Positions 60,697 through 64,000 of a stretch of 64,000 nucleotides of DNA are shown here, in pieces; positions within the stretch are counted from its first letter, which is position 1, and each line of letters opens with the position of its first letter. The DNA comes from Phylloscopus collybita (Eukaryota; Chordata; Aves; Passeriformes; Phylloscopidae): positions 1,736,001 to 1,800,000 of the forward strand of contig JAJNNQ010000139.1 in the NCBI GenBank assembly GCA_027886175.1, in the 5' to 3' direction. Made by a program: the position numbers and the translations under genes. The notes under the pieces are model-generated. The model was not told the DNA's origin. It searched no databases and saw only the letters and a program-made list of their open reading frames with translations.

Positions 60697-62880
60697 TAAT
60701 ATGGTTGAGAGATAGATAATTTCGGGGAGAATGATAGAGGATATCATAATATCATTTTAGGACACTTTAGGCATTTATGGTACAAATACCCTCTAATGTC
60801 AGAAGGTTAAAAGCACTAACACCAACATGGCACCTCCTTAATTTTTAGCAGCAAAACTTGATCTTAAAACTTTGTTTTTCTGCTCCTACTAACTTAATAA
60901 AGGAGTTTATCAGCTTTTGCTGCCCTTCACTGATACTCAAGGTCCTTAAAATTGGCTCTACTGTTCTAAAATAAATACAGATTTTAGACCTCCCTCATTC
61001 TCCCCAGACTAGAAACATGTGAATTGATTTTTGATCTTCTTTCTTTGGGTTTCTGTGGCTTTTTAAGCTGCATGGAGAAGGTGTCTTTGGATATGGCACC
61101 CAGGGAATGGTGCTGGGAAGGGCAGGATGGGAAGGAACTGCCCAGAAATCCAGAAGCAGCAGTGGACTGGGAGCTGATCCTGCCTCAGTCACACCCTTCT
61201 GGACAGTCTGTGTAATGCTAATATTCCTTTTTTCCTTCCTGAACATGGAGTCGGAGAAGAACAGAAGGCATTGCCTTGATGGAAAGGGGAACCCTAGGGA
61301 AAAACTGCTGCTCGTGTCCGCAGGGAGGAGAGGGAAGAGCCCGAGAGAATCTTGGCTGGCTGAGGGGCACTTGTGTCCCCTGTGGAACAGAGCCCTGCAT
61401 CTCCTCAGACCTGCTGGTTTGCAGGACAGTTGGGACACCTTTTGCTGCCGCTTTGGCTCTTAAGAACTGGAGATCCGTGCATTTCTGGATGGTTTCCATA
61501 GGCTCTCCTGTTTTGTAGGAGCTGCACGGTGAGGTAGGAATTTTGAGGGAGGCCCTGGCAAAGCTGCCAGCAGCGAGGAACGTGGAGCATCCGGGGGGTT
61601 TCTCCCACCTGAGTTCATCCTGGAGCGTGCTGGGTGTCCTGCTGGATGTTTAAGCTGGGTTTGGGGCGTTCTCCTGCAGGCCCAGCTCCAACTGCTGCCC
61701 CTGGGGCCAGGCCTTGCTGTGTCCCGGCACTAAAGCCGGCAGCTGGCTGTGCTTTTCCAGCCCTTGAATGCCACGGGCAATCCCAGATTCCCGGAGCTCC
61801 CCGGCGCACAGCCTGGCCTCGCTCCCTGGGAGTTGCGCTTCAGTCTGCTTGAGCCAAGGATGTCCTGCCCAGGTTTGGAACTGTATTCCTGGTTTTTTTT
61901 CCTCTTCAGGTAGTTGGCAAAAAAGGAGAGAGCCAAGGAAGCCAGGCCAGTGGAAGGCCTTGTCCCAGTCCAAGGTTCCCACTTTTGTCTCCGACTCCTG
62001 GAGAATTGCTTGGCCATGACCAGAGGCTGTCAGTTGGATTTCCCGCCTATTCCAAATAAATCGTTGCTTTCAGCTGGAGTATGTTCCTGGTGTCATCCTC
62101 CTCCTCCTCCATGGATTTGTAAATAAAGTTCCTGACGTTTGCCAAGTTGAATTTTGTTATTCCAGCAATTGTGGTGGCTCTTTTGTTCTATTGAAACTTC
62201 CCAGCTCTGCTAAGAGCTTCAGATGTCAGATACAAGTACGCCTGGAGTTTCTTTGCAATGTTACTCCCACAGAATACAGATGATTGTTGGATAGGAGTTA
62301 CTTGAGATGTTTAGTTCTCACTTCCCTTTAAAATCTGAGCAGAGGAAGAAGATTTTATGTCAGCATTCCATGAACTTCCACCATGAAACTGCTAACTGTT
62401 TCAAAAGTTTTCAGTGTTAGAAATGCCTGAGCTTGTCTTCCAGGCAGGATGAGATTTAGATATTTTTCCTTCCTTTCCTTTGATGTTTTTCCTCTTTTTG
62501 ATTTTAGTAAGGGAGTATTTATTGCAAATGCCAGTTTTCCATCCTAGTTGGAGTTTTGCCTCATCGTAGGGCACATTTCAAGGACATTTACCAAATTCCT
62601 GTTGGTAAATCCCAATTGTTCAGCACCAGCCAACTTGCGAAGTGTTTATTTACCGTAATTCATCTCTCTGTAAAGTTATATGTACTGCATTTTTAACTAT
62701 CCCATTAAAATCCCATTAATACTTAAATCCTAAATGGCCTAATTGCTGTTCCTTGGACACAATGGGGTGGGTCTTTCCTGGCTTGGCACATTTGGATGTT
62801 CATCCAAAGTAAGCTTTCCCTGCCCCTGCAGAATCCAGATACTCCCAGGGCTGTGTTAGGCAGTGGCACGAGGGGAGAGC
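60697..62880. other. Unannotated sequence, no gene recognised
   Basis: Mixed composition, with a GC-richer part at about 61.05-62.05 kb. Open frames on both strands overlap each other there, lack recognisable domains and are not bounded by convincing splice sites. AATAAA occurs at 62055-62060 and 62122-62127, close together, and a CCTCCTCCTCC run lies near 62096-62110, so a transcript end is possible. I recognise no protein family, RNA gene or repeat family here. Confidence 0.5.
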
Positions 62881-63360
62881 TGCATTTATTTAATTTTGTC
62901 TCTTATTCTATGTATTGTTTGTTTTATTTTTTTATTTATTGCTTTTTGATTTGGGGTTTTTTTAATGCTATATTTTGATTTTATTGTGTTTTATTTCTTC
63001 ATGTTATTTTATTTCTTGTTCTGTATTTTTATATGTTTTTATAATTTATTCCCCCAAATTTTGTTTTTATTTTAGTTTTTTATTTTGTTGGTTTTTTTTT
63101 TTTTTAATTCCTTTTGTACTTTCTTGGTTTTTATTTCTTTAATTTTTTTATATTATTTGGTTTTTTATTTGCTTATAGTTTTGTATGGTTTTTCTTTTCT
63201 ATCTTATTTTTCTTTTTATAGTTTTACTAAAAAAATTTAATAGTGAAATTTTATACTCAAATTTTACTTTCAAATTAATTTTTAAATTTTAATTTTATTT
63301 CTCTTTTTTGTTATATATTTTTATTTTATTTTTTTCATGATTCCTTTGTTCCTTTACTTT
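62881..63360 (+). repeat. T-rich, A/T low-complexity block
   Basis: Nearly 480 bp composed mainly of T runs punctuated by A, in TTTTATTT-like patterns, with runs of up to 13 T. It has no coding potential. It may be a degraded poly(A)-derived or AT-rich microsatellite stretch; no period is strict enough to define a unit. Confidence 0.85.
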
Positions 63361-63660
63361 TTTTCCCCATTACTCCTTCTTGCCCGGAGTGTCTGGAAGT
63401 TTGGCTGTTGGCAAGAAAGGAGCTGAAGAACGACACCCATGGCCACTGGACATCTGGATCGGGTTGAGAGTGCAGTCAGCAAAACCTCTGCGTTTTCTGC
63501 TCCATTAAAAAACCTGAACGCGGGCGGTGCCATGTTTTTCTTTGGAACCCCCAACAACAGGTCTCATTCTACCCATGTACAGCATCACCAGCAGTAACTT
63601 GGTGTCGAGGTGTATTTCAGAGACAGCAATAAAAACAAGTAGGCATTTTATGTTGTAACT
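63361..63660. other. Unassigned GC-richer island between two AT-rich blocks
   Basis: A 300-bp segment of normal complexity. Its reverse strand carries a 67-codon open frame (63354-63557) without recognised motifs. Around 63556, reading leftward on the minus strand, it begins TGTTGGGGGTTCC, which could be the start of an LTR; no matching end or flanking duplication was found. An AATAAA occurs at about 63630-63635. It could be a decayed retroelement fragment. Confidence 0.3.
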
Positions 63661-64000
63661 CTCAGAACCTCATGGTTTACTAACAGAGAAATCCAAACCA
63701 AAGCAAACAAAAACACCACAAAACAAACCCCCCGAAAAACAGCCCACCTCCCGAAAAAACCACAAAAAGAGAAAATATGCCAATATTATTTTAATAAAAA
63801 TGAAATCTTTACCCTTGGAAAACCAGGTTAATTTAATTGTAATTAATTGTCCTTCTGCTGTGTTAGGTTAATGAATTCATATTTAAAAAATTGGTTAAAA
63901 CATGAACACGAATTTTAAAAAAAAATACAGAAATAGAACAATATAAATAATAAAAATAGAAATATAAAACAAAAAGTATCAATAATATAAAGACAATATA
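63661..64000. repeat. A-rich low-complexity sequence to the window edge
   Basis: A-rich with ACAAAACAAAC and AAAATATAAA patterns and several short C runs between A runs. It is roughly complementary in composition to the T-rich block at 62.9-63.36 kb, as though the island between were flanked by inverted AT-rich arms. No gene or defined unit seen. Confidence 0.6.

Noticed and set aside
61024..62126. Overlapping 63-147-residue frames as exons of a second gene
   Set aside because: Frames on both strands overlap, no domain or splice structure is recognisable, and GC-rich composition explains their length.

Overview
This is eukaryotic, almost certainly avian, DNA. The evidence is a CR1-type LINE fragment near 59.9-60.1 kb, a solo LTR whose R/U5 region resembles avian leukosis-type (alpharetrovirus-like) LTRs, and a final coding exon closely matching vertebrate BMP3. 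I found no prokaryotic genes, operons, ribosome binding sites or CRISPR arrays. About 90% of the window is satellite DNA, so nearly all open frames in it are by-products of tandem repetition.

Layout. (1) 1-5105 is a GC-rich satellite with an exact 499-bp period: about six head-to-tail copies forward, an abrupt inversion near 3.06 kb, then about four copies in reverse. (2) At 5100-5105 it joins a second, unrelated satellite through a shared CTGGGA. That satellite has ~191-bp (short) and ~202-bp (long) monomers differing by an 11-bp internal duplication. It fills 5.1-57.78 kb, roughly 270 monomers. (3) It runs forward from 5.1 to 34.39 kb, then flips at one point without spacer and runs in reverse to 57.78 kb. 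(4) The forward arm is diverged and contains one 368-bp solo LTR with a 6-bp target duplication (23.02-23.39 kb). (5) The reverse arm is dominated by recent higher-order repeats of about 3.7 kb (about 19 monomers). Copies differ by deletions or duplications of whole monomers, and several exchange points can be placed to within tens of bases. (6) The array ends at a minisatellite of exactly 13 x 21 bp (57784-58056). (7) From 58.06 kb the sequence is single-copy in appearance: a putative intron, the last BMP3-like exon (58818-59009), a putative 3' UTR with a CR1 fragment and a poly(A) signal, and then unannotated and AT-rich sequence to the end.

The only protein-coding sequence I support is the BMP3-like terminal exon, on the + strand. 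Its 5' side faces the satellite, and no upstream BMP3 exon is visible. Either a megasatellite sits inside a BMP3 intron, or this is a truncated or duplicated exon stranded beside satellite heterochromatin (centromeric, pericentromeric, or on a sex or germline-restricted chromosome), or the join is an assembly artefact. Substitutions at strongly conserved positions make a relaxed extra copy plausible. The most informative parts of the window are the satellite architecture (two inversions, a microhomology join, mapped unequal exchanges), the LTR with its paralogous empty site, and the BMP3/satellite boundary.
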